Source: Branchiostoma floridae (Eukaryota > Chordata > Leptocardii > Amphioxiformes > Branchiostomatidae). Taken from it: 64,000 nt of DNA. Of this stretch, positions 1-11,149 are shown piece by piece. The notes under the pieces were generated by a model. It was not told where the DNA came from. It searched no databases and worked only from the letters and a program-made list of their open reading frames with translations. The first letter of the stretch is position 1; the number at the start of each line of letters is the position of its first letter. The stretch spans positions 9,629,715 to 9,693,714 of the forward strand of contig NC_049985.1 in the NCBI RefSeq assembly GCF_000003815.2. Direction: 5' to 3'. Made by a program: the position numbers and the translations under genes.

Positions 1-3000
1 CAAAAATATACATGTGTGAAAGTTTTCAAGCCCAAAAATACCTCTCAGTCTCAAGCTGCAACTCCCCAGGATAAGCCAGACGCTTCAGGACAGGAGAAAC
101 CATGGCTGGGCAGGACCATGCAGATTGGGCCTGGCATTATTGGGGCCCTTGCAGCAGGTAATTCATCCACACCACCAGAACAAAATATTCCTTCAAAAGC
201 CACTGTACTGAAGTTGTTGCCAGCTGCTAACCCAAATGCACCCAAAGTTTATGTCCCAGTTTCTTCTACGTTAGAAAGATTGGAAAAAGGGGCAGAAGCT
301 CTGCCTAAGTTCACACCACCCAAGTCAGCAGCACAACAAGGTGTACCCTCAGTTGCTGCAACAGTTCAACAGTCAGCCCCAGCACATACATCATCACATG
401 GCAATACCCCAACAGCAACCGCCATTAGTGTCGCATCAAGTACAAAGCCTCCACAGGTCAGCACAAAACCAGGGCATCCCAGAAAGATACCAGTGGTCAC
501 TGTTCCACAGTATCCACAAAGTCAGCTTATTCTTATTGAACAGAAAACAACCAACCCTTCCCCTGGTCCTGGAAAACAGACACAGCAGATCGTGCATTCT
601 CCTAAACTTGTTGAAATAATCTCCACTTGCAACTGGGACAGTGCCAGAAACCTTATTCTTAAGATGATAGCTCAACAAAGTCAGAGTCTCACTCTGCCTC
701 GTGTTTTCCAAGTTGCTGACTTCTTTGTTGAGGTTATGGGCCCAAGTCAGGAGAGAAGGATCTACAATCTTCCTGCGAATCTTCTTCAGACTTTGCCTCC
801 AAGAATACAGAGTGCGAGAGTGAAGATTTGGAAGCAAGCCCCATTGAAGGCTGGTAAACCCATAATTATAGTCCCACCTCCAACACCCCAGGCTGAAGTA
901 AAAGCGACACCCAATCCAGATGATGCTGTACAAAACCAAGCTGTTCCAATGATGGGACAGGCTTCAGAGGCAGACCAGCAGGCCGATGCTGCACAAAAGG
1001 AAGTGCCCACTGCTAAAAACATACAAGTGAAATTGACTGCAGAACAGGCAAAACAAAAACTCAGTAAGTCAACAGCTGTGAGTAAAGAGGCAAAGCTTAG
1101 CACCCTACAAGAAGATGTTCCTGATGTACCTTCAGAGGGGGATGTGTCAGCTGTTGGTAATGTTTTGGATAAGAGTCCGACATCAAACAGTAACAGTCAA
1201 CCCCCAACCCCTGAAAAATCAGAAATCTCGACAGTTGAAAGTGAAATAGAATGTTCAGCACCAGGGAGAGATGACGTGGATGTCTCTGGTGCTGAAAGTT
1301 CTGTTGATACACCCAATACAGCTACAGGTCCAACAGCATCTTCTAAAACTGTACCTGATAAGGCATCTGCATCTTCAGAAGTACAAGGAGCACTTTCAGA
1401 TGACATGGCAACACCAGCCAGATCTTTAGGTACTCCTTTGATTCCAGAGAAATCATCAGGAGAAAGAGGGGAATCAGAAACATTAACACATGATGAAAGT
1501 GAAGGTGCAAAAGAGGAAGTCATGGCAACAGAAGGAGCAGACAAATGTGAAAGGCAAGAGGCAGCCCAGTCATCAGGTAGCTACCATTCAGATGACACTC
1601 CAACATCAACCAAAATTGTGACGACAACTGCAGTTGCAAACCATGATGAAGGAAAATCTGTGTCCACCAAACCAGTAACCCCAACCAGGCTGTCAATATC
1701 ATCTGACTCTGCATTTCATGTTCCCAGCACAAAAAGTGAAGGAAAACTGGCCTCTTTATTGTCTGATGATGTAAAGGAAAAACAATCACTCTCAAAGGAA
1801 GCAATTGCAGAGGACAAAGAACTAAAGCAACCCATGGACGAGAACACCACTGAGAACAATGCCTCTTTGGAAACCACTGAGGAAGGAAATATCCTATCAG
1901 ACATTGATGCAACTCTACAGAAGCAATCCCAAAGTCAAGTAGAAATGAAATCTTTGGACCCGCCAGAAAATCTTGCTTCTAGTCCCATTGGAGATGCTGA
2001 TGATGTTGCAAGGGAGACTGAGGCAGGTGAAGCAAAACTTGACACACAAGAAAGGGAAGAGGATACTGAAGACAGTAAAAGTGCAGTAGTACAAGAGAAG
2101 TTACCTTGTATCCAGCAGAAAGATGTGACTGAAGGTGTGTCTGTAGATTCTGGAGACAAAGAACAGGAATCTGCCAGCCAGACAGGCCATAACAAAGATG
2201 CAGACAGCATAGTGGACAATGATTTGGACCATAACCCAAGTACAACAGTGACTAGACAAACGGACAGTTCTCAAGAGAACCAGTCAGCTAAGGTGTTGAC
2301 ATCAGGTACATTCATTCCTGAAAACCCTCTGGACAGTCTCATCACAAGGGTTGCTGCCTCAATAGCATCAGCAGAAAAGGCAGGTAATGTTGATCCTGCC
2401 AAAAGAGTAACCTCGACTGGTACATTTGTTCCTGAGAATCCACTTCTTGAAGCTGATGAGTCAGAGTCATCTGAAGAAAGTGACGATGGCACCTCATCCA
2501 GTGACAGTTCCTCCAGGAAAGGAGACTTGTCAAGTGAAGAAGATTCTGCTGAAGCTGTAGATGAGTCTCCTGAAACTCCTGTAGATTCAACATCAGTAGA
2601 GGAATCCAAGGAAGTTTCAGAGCCAAAGGTTGATACTGCTGATGACAAGGCACTGGGCACTGCTGATGACAAGGCAATAGATCAGTCAGATAATAGAATA
2701 ATGGAAATGGTTCCAAAGGAAAGCAGTAAGGAGAGCGAAGACTCCACGGGTGGCAGTCATGCTGCTGAAAAGCCTGAGAAAACTGAATCCCCTAAGAAGA
2801 TTGCCACATCAGGGATATTTGTGCCAACTGTTGCCACTGATGAGCAAAATCAATGGCTGGAAAACCAAGCTACACACACAAGTACAGACCAACATCATGA
2901 GACTATCCCTAAAGAGCAAAACAAAGTCAAAGTCAAAGAAGGTGAAGAAGCCTTGTCAAACGATCAAGGTGAAAATGGTGAAGATAGTCAGGATGAAGTT

Positions 3001-6000
3001 TTAGTTGCCAGCTCAGAAGAAGACAATGTAGATGTTGATGGGCTTCAAGCTCCTTCTTCAGTTCAAAAACGGAAAGCGGACACTGATCTTGTGGACATAG
3101 TCGATGACGATGAAGAAGACGACACTCCTGCAGCAGTGAAACTTCGCTTGAGCATTGCAGCAAGTGGTGAAGTGATAAATCCACAGTGTTCTGTGCACAG
3201 TCTGAAGGCAAAGAAAAAGAGAAAGTCAGTTATGGAAGAATTTGAACCAGATGATGTTGAGTTCATTGAAAAGGGAAGAGAGGAACTGATGGCTGAAGCA
3301 GCAGAGGCAAAAAAAAGTAAGTCCTAATTGTTTTGTTTTTTAAAAAGAATTTTCATGGATAGATATGGGCATATAATAGCTTTGTATTATAGTCTTTGAA
3401 AGTTAAAAAGATTGCCAGCATTTGTCATGATCAATCATCAAACTCTGTTATTGAGGTTCTTGAGACCAGTTGAATATAAGGTGTCTTTGTATTGTCTTTG
3501 AAGGTTAAGAATATTGTAAATTTGTAAGCATATATCACGATTGATCATAGAGCTGAGTTTTGGGGATTGAGGTGGAAATCTTCTGCAATAATATCCCATA
3601 AGTCTTGGTACACATTATAACACATTTTGATACATGTCCGTTTGGAACAGCCCTACTGGACAGAAGGCTTGGGGTCAGCCGACTGCTACATATCTCCAAT
3701 GAGAGGAGAAGGAGAAAAGAGATTAAGGATCTGTTCGGTAACTTAAAAGCCCTGCTGGGGATCCCGAGGGAAGATGACAGGGTTGCTAATATCCATGTTC
3801 TTAGAAAGGTATATATGTTTTCAAAAGTATCCTTCACTTTTATTTATAAGTTTTAAAAGCATTTGTTTTGACATGTAACATTGTGGCACTGCTCTGCATT
3901 TCTAATACATTTTCTGCATTATACTAAGTTAACATTGTCCAGAATAATAGAGGTAACATACCAAAAATACATTGTTCATAACTGCATTGTTCCTACGGTT
4001 TTAAATGTCCCACAGAGCAAAGAAGTGATTGACAAGTTGAAAAGGGATGAAAATCGGCTGACGGATGTCAAACTACATCTACTTTCTCAGCGGGAGAAGC
4101 TCATCAAGAGAATAGCAAGCAGCCCACAATCAAGTAAGTATACCTGCTTCTTTTTAGAGACAAATTGATGAGAATAAATATCTCTACTATTGTAATATTG
4201 TATTCATATGTATGACCTGACAAACAATGGCACATCTTGCATTGATTTTACTATGAAAGTTCCGTAATACTTTCCAACAAGACATTGTTCTCACTGGTCT
4301 TCTTTTCAATGGGTTTTCATTTGAAATGTGCAAATTTCACCTTTGCCACCACAGCTGTTGTCTTAAGCTATTGGTTCCATGGAGAAAGGATGGTTTGTGC
4401 CAGAAATTGATATATTAGCTGAATCTACTTTCGATAGCATTGCGGATTCCCCTTTATCATCCTACTTTCTGTGTTTTGCTCCACAGTGCATAGTGAAGCA
4501 GAGCTGCATAACAAGTTCATGCTACCCTCAGAGGAACCTGGCTTCTTTGATGACAAATCAATGAGTTGTGATATAGGAGGCACAAAGACTGACTCAGAGA
4601 GCAAATATGACAGCAGGTCTGAAAGAACAGAACGACCTCCAAAAATCACCTTGCCTCAGTTTAGTCAGATTGCTTCCATCTCGAAAAGAACAGACAGACC
4701 CCCAAGAGTCGCTGAGCCTCAATTCAGTCCGATTGCCTCCAGCTCCAAAAGAAAAGAAAGCCCTCCAAAACTTAGCCAGAATCAGTCAGATTCGTTGCAC
4801 GTGATTCCTGATGCCTCACAAGAAGAATCATCTGTACTGCAACAGGAGTTTCTCAAACAGTTGGATAGACTTAAAAAAGGGGAAGAGCTACCAGAGCCGG
4901 AAGTAGAGACAGAGGACAAAATGATGAAGACAGCTGTGAAAGATACAGCACACCCGGAGATGGAGATAGACACCCCCAGAGCAAAACCTGTGGAAAAGGA
5001 AACACAGGACACAAATAAGCGGAAACTTAATGAAGAAGATGGTACCAAACGAACAGATGCACAGGGCGGGAGACTAAGAAAGAAGGCCAGAAAGAGTACT
5101 TTTAGGAAGACCAATGTTAACAAGAGGACCATTACTCCACAGCAACTGAGTAACCTGGAACAGACTCACCCAAGCAGGTCAGTTATATATCTTTGGTGTT
5201 TTCTGTTTAGAGATGATAAGGTCAGTTTTACAGTTTTTCTGTATTGTACAGAATGTGACAATAGTGCTTTGAAAAAGCAAAAGAGTTGATATAAAAGTGT
5301 GAAACATCAACCATTTTAGACCATTGACGTTTGTTAGTGACTTAATGGGATTCAACCATTTCTGCAGGAACAACGATACACCTAGCCCTGGTAAGGACAT
5401 TGCAAAGTCACAGGATCTCCCTGATTCTCACGTTAAGACTGCTAGCAGTAAGGAAGACAATTCACCTGCCCCGGACTCAAGCAGGCCCAGCAAGAGTTCA
5501 GCTGAAGGAACCTCATCGCCAGGTACAATGTCAAATTCAGTTGTTGCCTTCGTGTTGGTATTACCTGTTGCTGTCTTTTTTGTTGTTGTTGAAGTTTATC
5601 CTTTTTTTTTTGTTCGAATTTCTGCTGTTAATGCTTTTGAAAATCCCATAATCTTTGTTGACTAACATCCAGCCACATAACTAAGTTTCATGCTAACACT
5701 GTGATAACAGCAAACAATAAACTTGCAAGTTGTTGTCCTCTTCTTTAGGAATTCAGACCTTCAAAATCCAGGGTGGACTTGTGAAGAGCCTGACAACCCT
5801 TGCAGCAGCAGGGGCCAAGAAACCTAACATCCTCAGGACCACCCGACCACAGACTCCAACGCAGTCTCAAGAGACAACAGACTCTACTAATATGAAGGGT
5901 ATGAAAATTTGGCATTCTTGGGCAGACAACTAGCTTGTGTGTTGTTTAACATGATAGGTTGGCCAAACACATCATTATCAGGGATAGCACATTATTACCT

Positions 6001-9000
6001 CCATGAAATGTCATGGAATGGAGGTTATATTTTCTGTTATGTGTCTCTGTCTGTGTAGATGATTACTCAAGAACGGCTGGATGGATTGGTTTCATACTTG
6101 TTGTGTTGGTGGGGTGTGATGAAAGCTCGAATCGATGAGATCTTGGGCGCCGTATCTGTCGTTATAATCGATGTAATAATATCAGAAATCACCCCTATAT
6201 TTGAGATATATTGGTACAGGCATCGTGCTGTATGTGTTTGTTAATGGGCTTAGCTGCAAGCAGATAGTGAGGTGACAGCTGTTTGGGGAACCTCCAGTAG
6301 TTCTATTTATGTCTGCTTAGGACTGTTTGAAATATTTGTAACAGTTGGCACAGTAGTTACCTCCATGAAATGTCATGGAGGTTATATTTTCTGTTATGTG
6401 TCTCTGTCTGTGTACAAGATTACTCAAGAACGGCTGGATGGATTGGTTTCATACTTGTTGTGTTGGTGGGCTGTGGTGAAAGCTCAAATCGATGTGATTT
6501 TGGGCGCCGTATCTGTCGTTATAATCGATGTAATAATATCAGAAATCCCCCCTATATCTGCGATATATTGGAACAGGCATCGTGCTTTAAGTGTTTGTTA
6601 ATGGGCTTAGCTCCAAGCAGATAGTGAGGTGATTTGTATGACAGCTGTTTGGGGAACCCCGAGTTTTTTTAATATGATAATTAGTTTTATGTCTGCTTAG
6701 GATATCATGGAGATGTGAAGCGTAAGTATAATTGTAAGAAGTTGATGGTACATTTAACGGTAATGCTTAACAGGTATGGTGATTAAAATGCCATTAGGTC
6801 CTCTCATCTTAGATGGGTTGGGTGTCAGAAGTTTTATGGGCGATACAGATGTTCTGATTTCGTTACGATAAGGGACAGTTGTTAGTTGTCTCTTTCGTAG
6901 CCAATGGTACTTGTTTTTTAGCAGACGGGGTTGGCGCCAAGTATTCATCTTACAGTTGATGTAGGGCTATCAGAGGAAAGTATGCATCTCATTTTTGCAC
7001 CGTGTGAACAGCTGATGTTATGACATATTGGTGGAAAATCAAATCACCATCTGACTAAAGTTGGCCACATCCCTTCTTCTTTCTGAGTTTCTCAACTTCC
7101 TCCCACCACACCGCTCTGAGGCACATAGTCGAACCTCAATAATGCTGACAACCTTAGACAGTTTAAATGCCAAACATCAAGCTTAAGGAACACCACGCTA
7201 CCATATGCCGTCGACCTCTTAAACGCACATTACACAATTAAGTGTCACATTTTAATAATTACTAATCAGATGGACATCCTCTGTGTCATTAAATAGATAC
7301 ACCACTACTTTCCCATAACATTTATAACCATTACTCTCAAATACAACCGACTATAAACATACATACCATCCACAAAAAAGCAATAAATATTTCATGGAGG
7401 TATGAGGTCCCCGAACTCTAGTTAATATATGAATACATGTACAGTTAAACCTGTCTATAGCGGCCACTCAAGGGACTGGAGAAATATGGCCACTATAGAC
7501 AGGTGGCCACTATAGAGAAAATGTTGATCAATTGACCATGAGCAAGCTACACATGATTACAGTTTCTACTAATCTTTCTCACCAAGTAACATTGTCTTGA
7601 TCGGTAAATTCACCGACAAAGACTTGCACTTGAATGCCCAAGGCATGCATACCTTCTGCTACCGCCAAAATGACCCTGTCAGGAACTCCAAATCCTTGCA
7701 AACTACAATTTCAAACACGGTGCAGGGTGACATAAGGCTGCAGTATGGTTGCAATAGGCAGTGTTTCTGTATCAAGGGGACCTAAAATCGTGTGGCCGTG
7801 GCCGCGTTGGACAGGTGGCCGCTAAGCCTATTTCTTAATCATTACAAATCCAAGGGACCGACAAAAAGTGGCCACTATGGCCAGGTGGTCGCTATGCAAA
7901 GGTGGCCGCTAATACAGGTTTGACTGTACAAGGGTGCTTTGGTGGAAAATTTGCTGTACCGGTAGTATGCAAAATTGTAAACTGTCTCCCTGCATGTACA
8001 AGATTTCTCCCAGAATCTTTGATATCCATTATTTTCTTGGTTTGAAAACTATGCAAGTTACTTAGAAAGCTGCTGCGGTTTTCATTTGTCCCAATACCAC
8101 AAGGCTAGAGATTTCTAACTGCAGTATGCTTATACTGTCCTGTTTACTCCACAGGTGGCAGTGTTACTACCAGTACCAGCTGTGTAAAGATGAGTGCCAG
8201 TGGGATAGAGATAGTCCCAGCAGGTGCTCCCAAGGCTGCCACCATCACAAACGTGCCCATCCTCCAGCTCTCCAGCAATGCTCCCCGGGGACAGCCCATC
8301 TTCCTGGAGAACTGTGACTTCCTCCCTGCTGGTGGCGTCATCGCGGTACCCATCCAGGGGGCCTCCAGCTCCACAACACCTGCCCAGGGTGTGGCACATC
8401 CCATCACAACAGCGGGGCAAGTTCACCTGACAAGCACTAAGACCATTTCAGATCTAGTGCCAGCAATGAGTACAGTCGGAAATGCTGGGTTTAAACAGGC
8501 AATAAAAGTGGTATCCGTTGCTTCATCCCCTATACTGAGTAGCAGTTCAGTGGCCTCTCAGAAGGAACCAGCAACTTCCAACACGGCCATTAAATTTATT
8601 CAAGTTGGTAGCAGCAAAGGTATAGGGCAAGCAATGAGGTTCAGTGTTCTTGACAAAAAAACTAGCCTGGCTACACCTGTGGCAATGGTATCTTCTGTGA
8701 CATCTACCACCGCGGTTACTTCCGTCTCCCCATCTGCGACAAAGTCTATCCCAGCAATCACAATGAAACCACTTTCAGTAAAAGAATGCCAAGTGATGAA
8801 GAGCCCACCACGGGTAGTCACTTTGCCAGTGGGCACCGTGTTCAGTAGCAAAGTCCAGGGACAGGTACATGTACCACGTACAGGGCCGATCAAACTGGCT
8901 CCTGGTCCAGCTCCAGCCAAACTGGCCCCAGCTCCAGCCAAACTGGCTCCCGCTCCAGCCAAACTGGCTCCCGCCCCAGCCAAACTTGCCCCCGCCCCAG

Positions 9001-9524
9001 CCAAAATTGCCCCCGCCCCAACCAAAATTGCCCCCGCCCCAACCAAAATTGCCCCAGCCAAACCAGCCCCAGCGCCTAAGGAGGACGTGACCCCAGTGAA
9101 AGAAGATCTTTCCCGATGGACGACGTTACAAATGGAACAAGATGATGAGTCAGGATTTCTGACAGCGAAAATGAAGCTGAAGGGGGCTGGGATGCCCAGG
9201 ACAAGAAATGGGCCCAGAGCAAGTCCAACAGCATGTCTGGAGGGAGCAACAAGTGGAGTAGTGTCAGAATGCAAAAAGCCCAACGCTGGGACCCAGCACT
9301 TGTATAGTGGTACACTCTCCCCAACAGCAGTATTACAGAAAATAGATGGACGCAAAAATGTGGATACAACAGTAGAGTCTGAGGATTCATCCAACAGTAG
9401 TGCATCAAAAGCAACAGAAGCAGACCAGTTGCAAACTGGTGAAAAAGGAGATAGCAAGTCCACGGGTACCCACTCAGCTGCCAAAAGTGACGTAACAGAA
9501 CAAGAGGAAGTCAGCACTGCATAA
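1..9524 (+). CDS. MGA: MGA-like MAX dimerisation protein, 3' part (partial at left edge)
   Basis: Seven exons join in frame: 1-3316, 3651-3808, 4016-4133, 4487-5177, 5368-5522, 5749-5898, 8155-9524 (stop). They give 1985 residues, with the reading frame open through the left edge. All introns are GT-AG and phases match (1,0,1,2,1,1). Exon 1 is mostly disordered (Ser/Thr/Glu/Asp/Pro rich), apart from a structured block at residues about 201-282. Exons 2-3 encode a bHLH domain whose basic region is NERRRRKEIKDLF, closest to that of MGA. Long disordered tails follow, as in vertebrate MGA, where the bHLH lies several hundred residues from the C-terminus. In the family, MGA pairs with MAX, binds E-boxes and recruits the non-canonical PRC1.6 repressor in the nucleus. 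The T-box that defines MGA would lie upstream of position 1 and is not visible, so the name rests on the bHLH and the architecture. Another large bHLH protein is a less likely alternative. Confidence 0.82.
604..846 (+). other. Structured conserved-looking block in MGA exon 1
   Basis: Residues about 201-282 stand out from the low-complexity protein around them. They have a helical, mixed hydrophobic/charged pattern containing CNWDSARNLIL, LPRVFQVADFF and LPPRIQSARVKIWK. This may be the MGA-specific domain catalogued as DUF4801 (MGA_dom), which lies between the T-box and the bHLH in vertebrates. That assignment is from memory of the family layout and not from an alignment. Confidence 0.4.
3651..4133 (+). 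other. MGA: bHLH domain of MGA on two exons
   Basis: Exon 3651-3808 encodes the basic region and helix 1: a leader RRLGVSRLLHIS, then NERRRRKEIKDLFGNLKALLG. Exon 4016-4133 encodes helix 2 and a leucine-spaced extension, from SKEVIDKLKRDENRLTDV to REKLIKRI. The intron (3809-4015) is phase 0 and falls in the loop/helix 2 junction. The E-R-R-R arrangement of the basic region is expected to contact CACGTG-type E-boxes. The acceptor at 3650 has a weak pyrimidine tract but is the only nearby AG that keeps the phase from exon 1. Confidence 0.85.
4621..4809 (+). repeat. Three 63-nt coding repeats in MGA exon 4
   Basis: Three tandem 63-nt units start at about 4621, 4684 and 4747. Each encodes a 21-residue unit beginning RTERPP, RTDRPP and RKESPP, the first two followed by a hydrophobic IAS-type ending. 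Divergence between units suggests an old in-frame expansion in disordered protein. Confidence 0.7.
5995..6702 (+). repeat. Two direct copies of a ~340-bp repeat, offset 362 bp
   Basis: Copy A (5995 to about 6322) and copy B (6357 to about 6702) lie in the last MGA intron and are highly similar over nearly their whole length. Each starts TTACCTCCATGAAATGTCATGG, which is itself nearly palindromic, continues with a TGTGTCTCTGTCTGTGTA tract and ACTCAAGAACGGCTGGATGG, and ends near GTCTGCTTAGGA. The strong match suggests recent duplication. The family theme recurs, more diverged, at about 36.8 kb and 60.3 kb. Confidence 0.85.
7442..7926. mobile_element. pogo/Tc1-like MITE with TA target duplication
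   Basis: A 485-bp element in the last MGA intron is bounded by terminal inverted repeats: CAGTTAAACCTGTCTATAGC on the left and, read inward from the right, CAGTCAAACCTGTATTAGCG. TA dinucleotides flank both ends (7440-7441 and 7927-7928). Sub-terminal copies of GTGGCC(A/G)CTAT occur in both arms. It has no transposase ORF. CAG-starting ends with a TA duplication fit the pogo/Tc1-mariner superfamily. Confidence 0.85.
8890..9078 (+). repeat. 21-nt coding minisatellite in MGA last exon
   Basis: Seven or eight tandem copies of a 21-nt unit encode LAPAPAK, drifting to IAPAPTK at the 3' end. The gradient from CTG-type to ATT-type codons across the array shows that copies spread by slippage or unequal exchange. 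Copy number is probably polymorphic and may be mis-assembled. Confidence 0.85.
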
Positions 9525-11145
9525 GGAAAATCATAGATTAATTGATGAGGTGAGTGTTGAGATCAATAGGTCCAACCAAGCCGATGATTTCTTCCTTGGT
9601 TTTATACGTGAACTCACTTTTCATATACATGTACAGTGAAAGTGATTTATTTAATCATGGTATTACCTTTCGTTGTATCTGCCCCATGGATCTTCTGCTA
9701 TTCCTCTGAATTGTTGGATCAGAAAAAGACTTGCCAAAGTCAATACTAGTATGTTGACATATCTTATTGACATGATATAAATTCTCCAATGTGGAAAGTG
9801 AAATAATTATTTGGTACAGCAATGTGCACATAATCTGTATAATGTTACCTTCCTTTTGAAGACAATTATGTTTGGCAGAGGTTTGCAAAGTGATGATATG
9901 GCACAGGATTTGTGCCAAAAGATTTTGTTCTCTTTTGTTTGTATAGGTTGGTCTTGCTTACTTCTGTTACATTTCAGTATTATGTACTTTGTTCAAAGTC
10001 TTTACCTAGCAAGGAAAGCAATTTGTTTTTCACCCAAGATTATTTAATATGCAGATGGTGTGATCTAAATTTAGTTCTATCAATATTATTGCTAATACGT
10101 TTAATCATTTCATTGTAAGTAGAGCTTTGCTTGCAAATATAATTTAAGCAAATTATTGTAATGTCAGATTTCAAATGATAATGTTTAGAGTGCTCTAAGT
10201 GCCATAGAGACAAGTATATTGTATACTTAATAATCTTGTCTTCAAAATGCCTGTTTAATATGATATTTTTGTTGTCAGGACTGTGTTAAGTACAAGTGCT
10301 TTAGAAAATATGCTTATGTTTGAAGTGCCTTATAGTAGGAAAATAGCATTAACTACCAGAGGCGAGGATAAGATTTCAATTGTGGCAGAATCATTTATTT
10401 GTACAGGAGGGTATTACTGAAGATCTTGCAATTTGACCAGAAAAAAAAAAGGTTTCAGTCAATTGTGCTGGTATGGCAAAGAAAGAATATTAAAATGTAT
10501 ATCTGTATAATAGAAGATATTTGCATAATCATCTTGAGTGCTGAAGTTAAGAGTCAAGAATTTGAATAATATGGAGTAGTAGATAATGAATGAAAAATGT
10601 TAAAGCTACTTCTCTATCTGGTTTGCATCAAAATGCACTCTCAGTAGCTAGAGGGGTAAGCCACACCAAAAGGTATGGGCTGTCCCTGCAACGTCAAAAC
10701 AAGGAGGCTATAAGTATAATCTCTTTGATCAAAAGTAACTTCTCATATCTGTTGATAAACTATTTGGCATTCTTGATGTACACGGTTAAGTATTTTTGTA
10801 GGATGAATGTATAAACAATGTAAAACAAGTGAAAACATGTAAAATATTTGACATAATAATGGTAAGAATGATGGTTATGATAAACAATGAATAGGGTAGA
10901 TAGTATAAAACTACATGTGTCCCTTTCATGGGGTGTTTTGAAATTGCTGCAAAGTACTACAACATAAAGCTGGAAAACTGATGTTGACCAGCATGTTATC
11001 AACATATATAATCAATAATGATGGCTGAGACACATGATTTTACCATGCCTTCCTTCATTTGCCTTTACGGTTTACCTACCAATTAAGCTGCAACAATTGA
11101 CACTGCCTTCCAAGCACTTGTAAAATAAAGTATAGTATTTTTGTG
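9525..11145 (+). other. MGA 3' untranslated region
   Basis: AT-rich sequence without a credible ORF follows the MGA stop. A canonical AATAAA at 11124-11129 is the first strong poly(A) signal I found, giving a 3' UTR of about 1.6 kb. The AT-rich composition changes to more mixed sequence soon after, consistent with the transcript end. Confidence 0.55.
11124..11129 (+). terminator. Candidate poly(A) signal of MGA
   Basis: AATAAA on the plus strand, about 1.6 kb after the MGA stop codon, at the end of the AT-rich 3' region. Confidence 0.5.
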
Positions 11146-11149
11146 GACA

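Larger units (their letters stand above)
5899..8154 (+). other. Last MGA intron, filled by repeats
   Basis: This 2.26-kb phase-1 intron (GTATGA donor, ACAG acceptor) contains the 362-bp direct repeat and the pogo-like MITE. Between them, 6703-7390 shows no ORF or known motif. ATTTCATGGAGGTA at 7389-7402 is the inverted match of the left end of the 5995 repeat, so 5995-7402 may be one larger element. I see no gene in it. Confidence 0.6.

Noticed and set aside
2271-2672. Ser-rich ORF antisense to MGA exon 1
   Set aside because: Mirror of acidic/Ser codons in the real frame.
6059-6624. Two similar ORFs (61 and 109 codons) in the last MGA intron
   Set aside because: They are frames of the duplicated repeat and not a gene pair.
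8600-9517. 305-codon ORF antisense to the MGA last exon
   Set aside because: A shadow of the repeat-rich coding strand; the sense frame joins perfectly to upstream exons.
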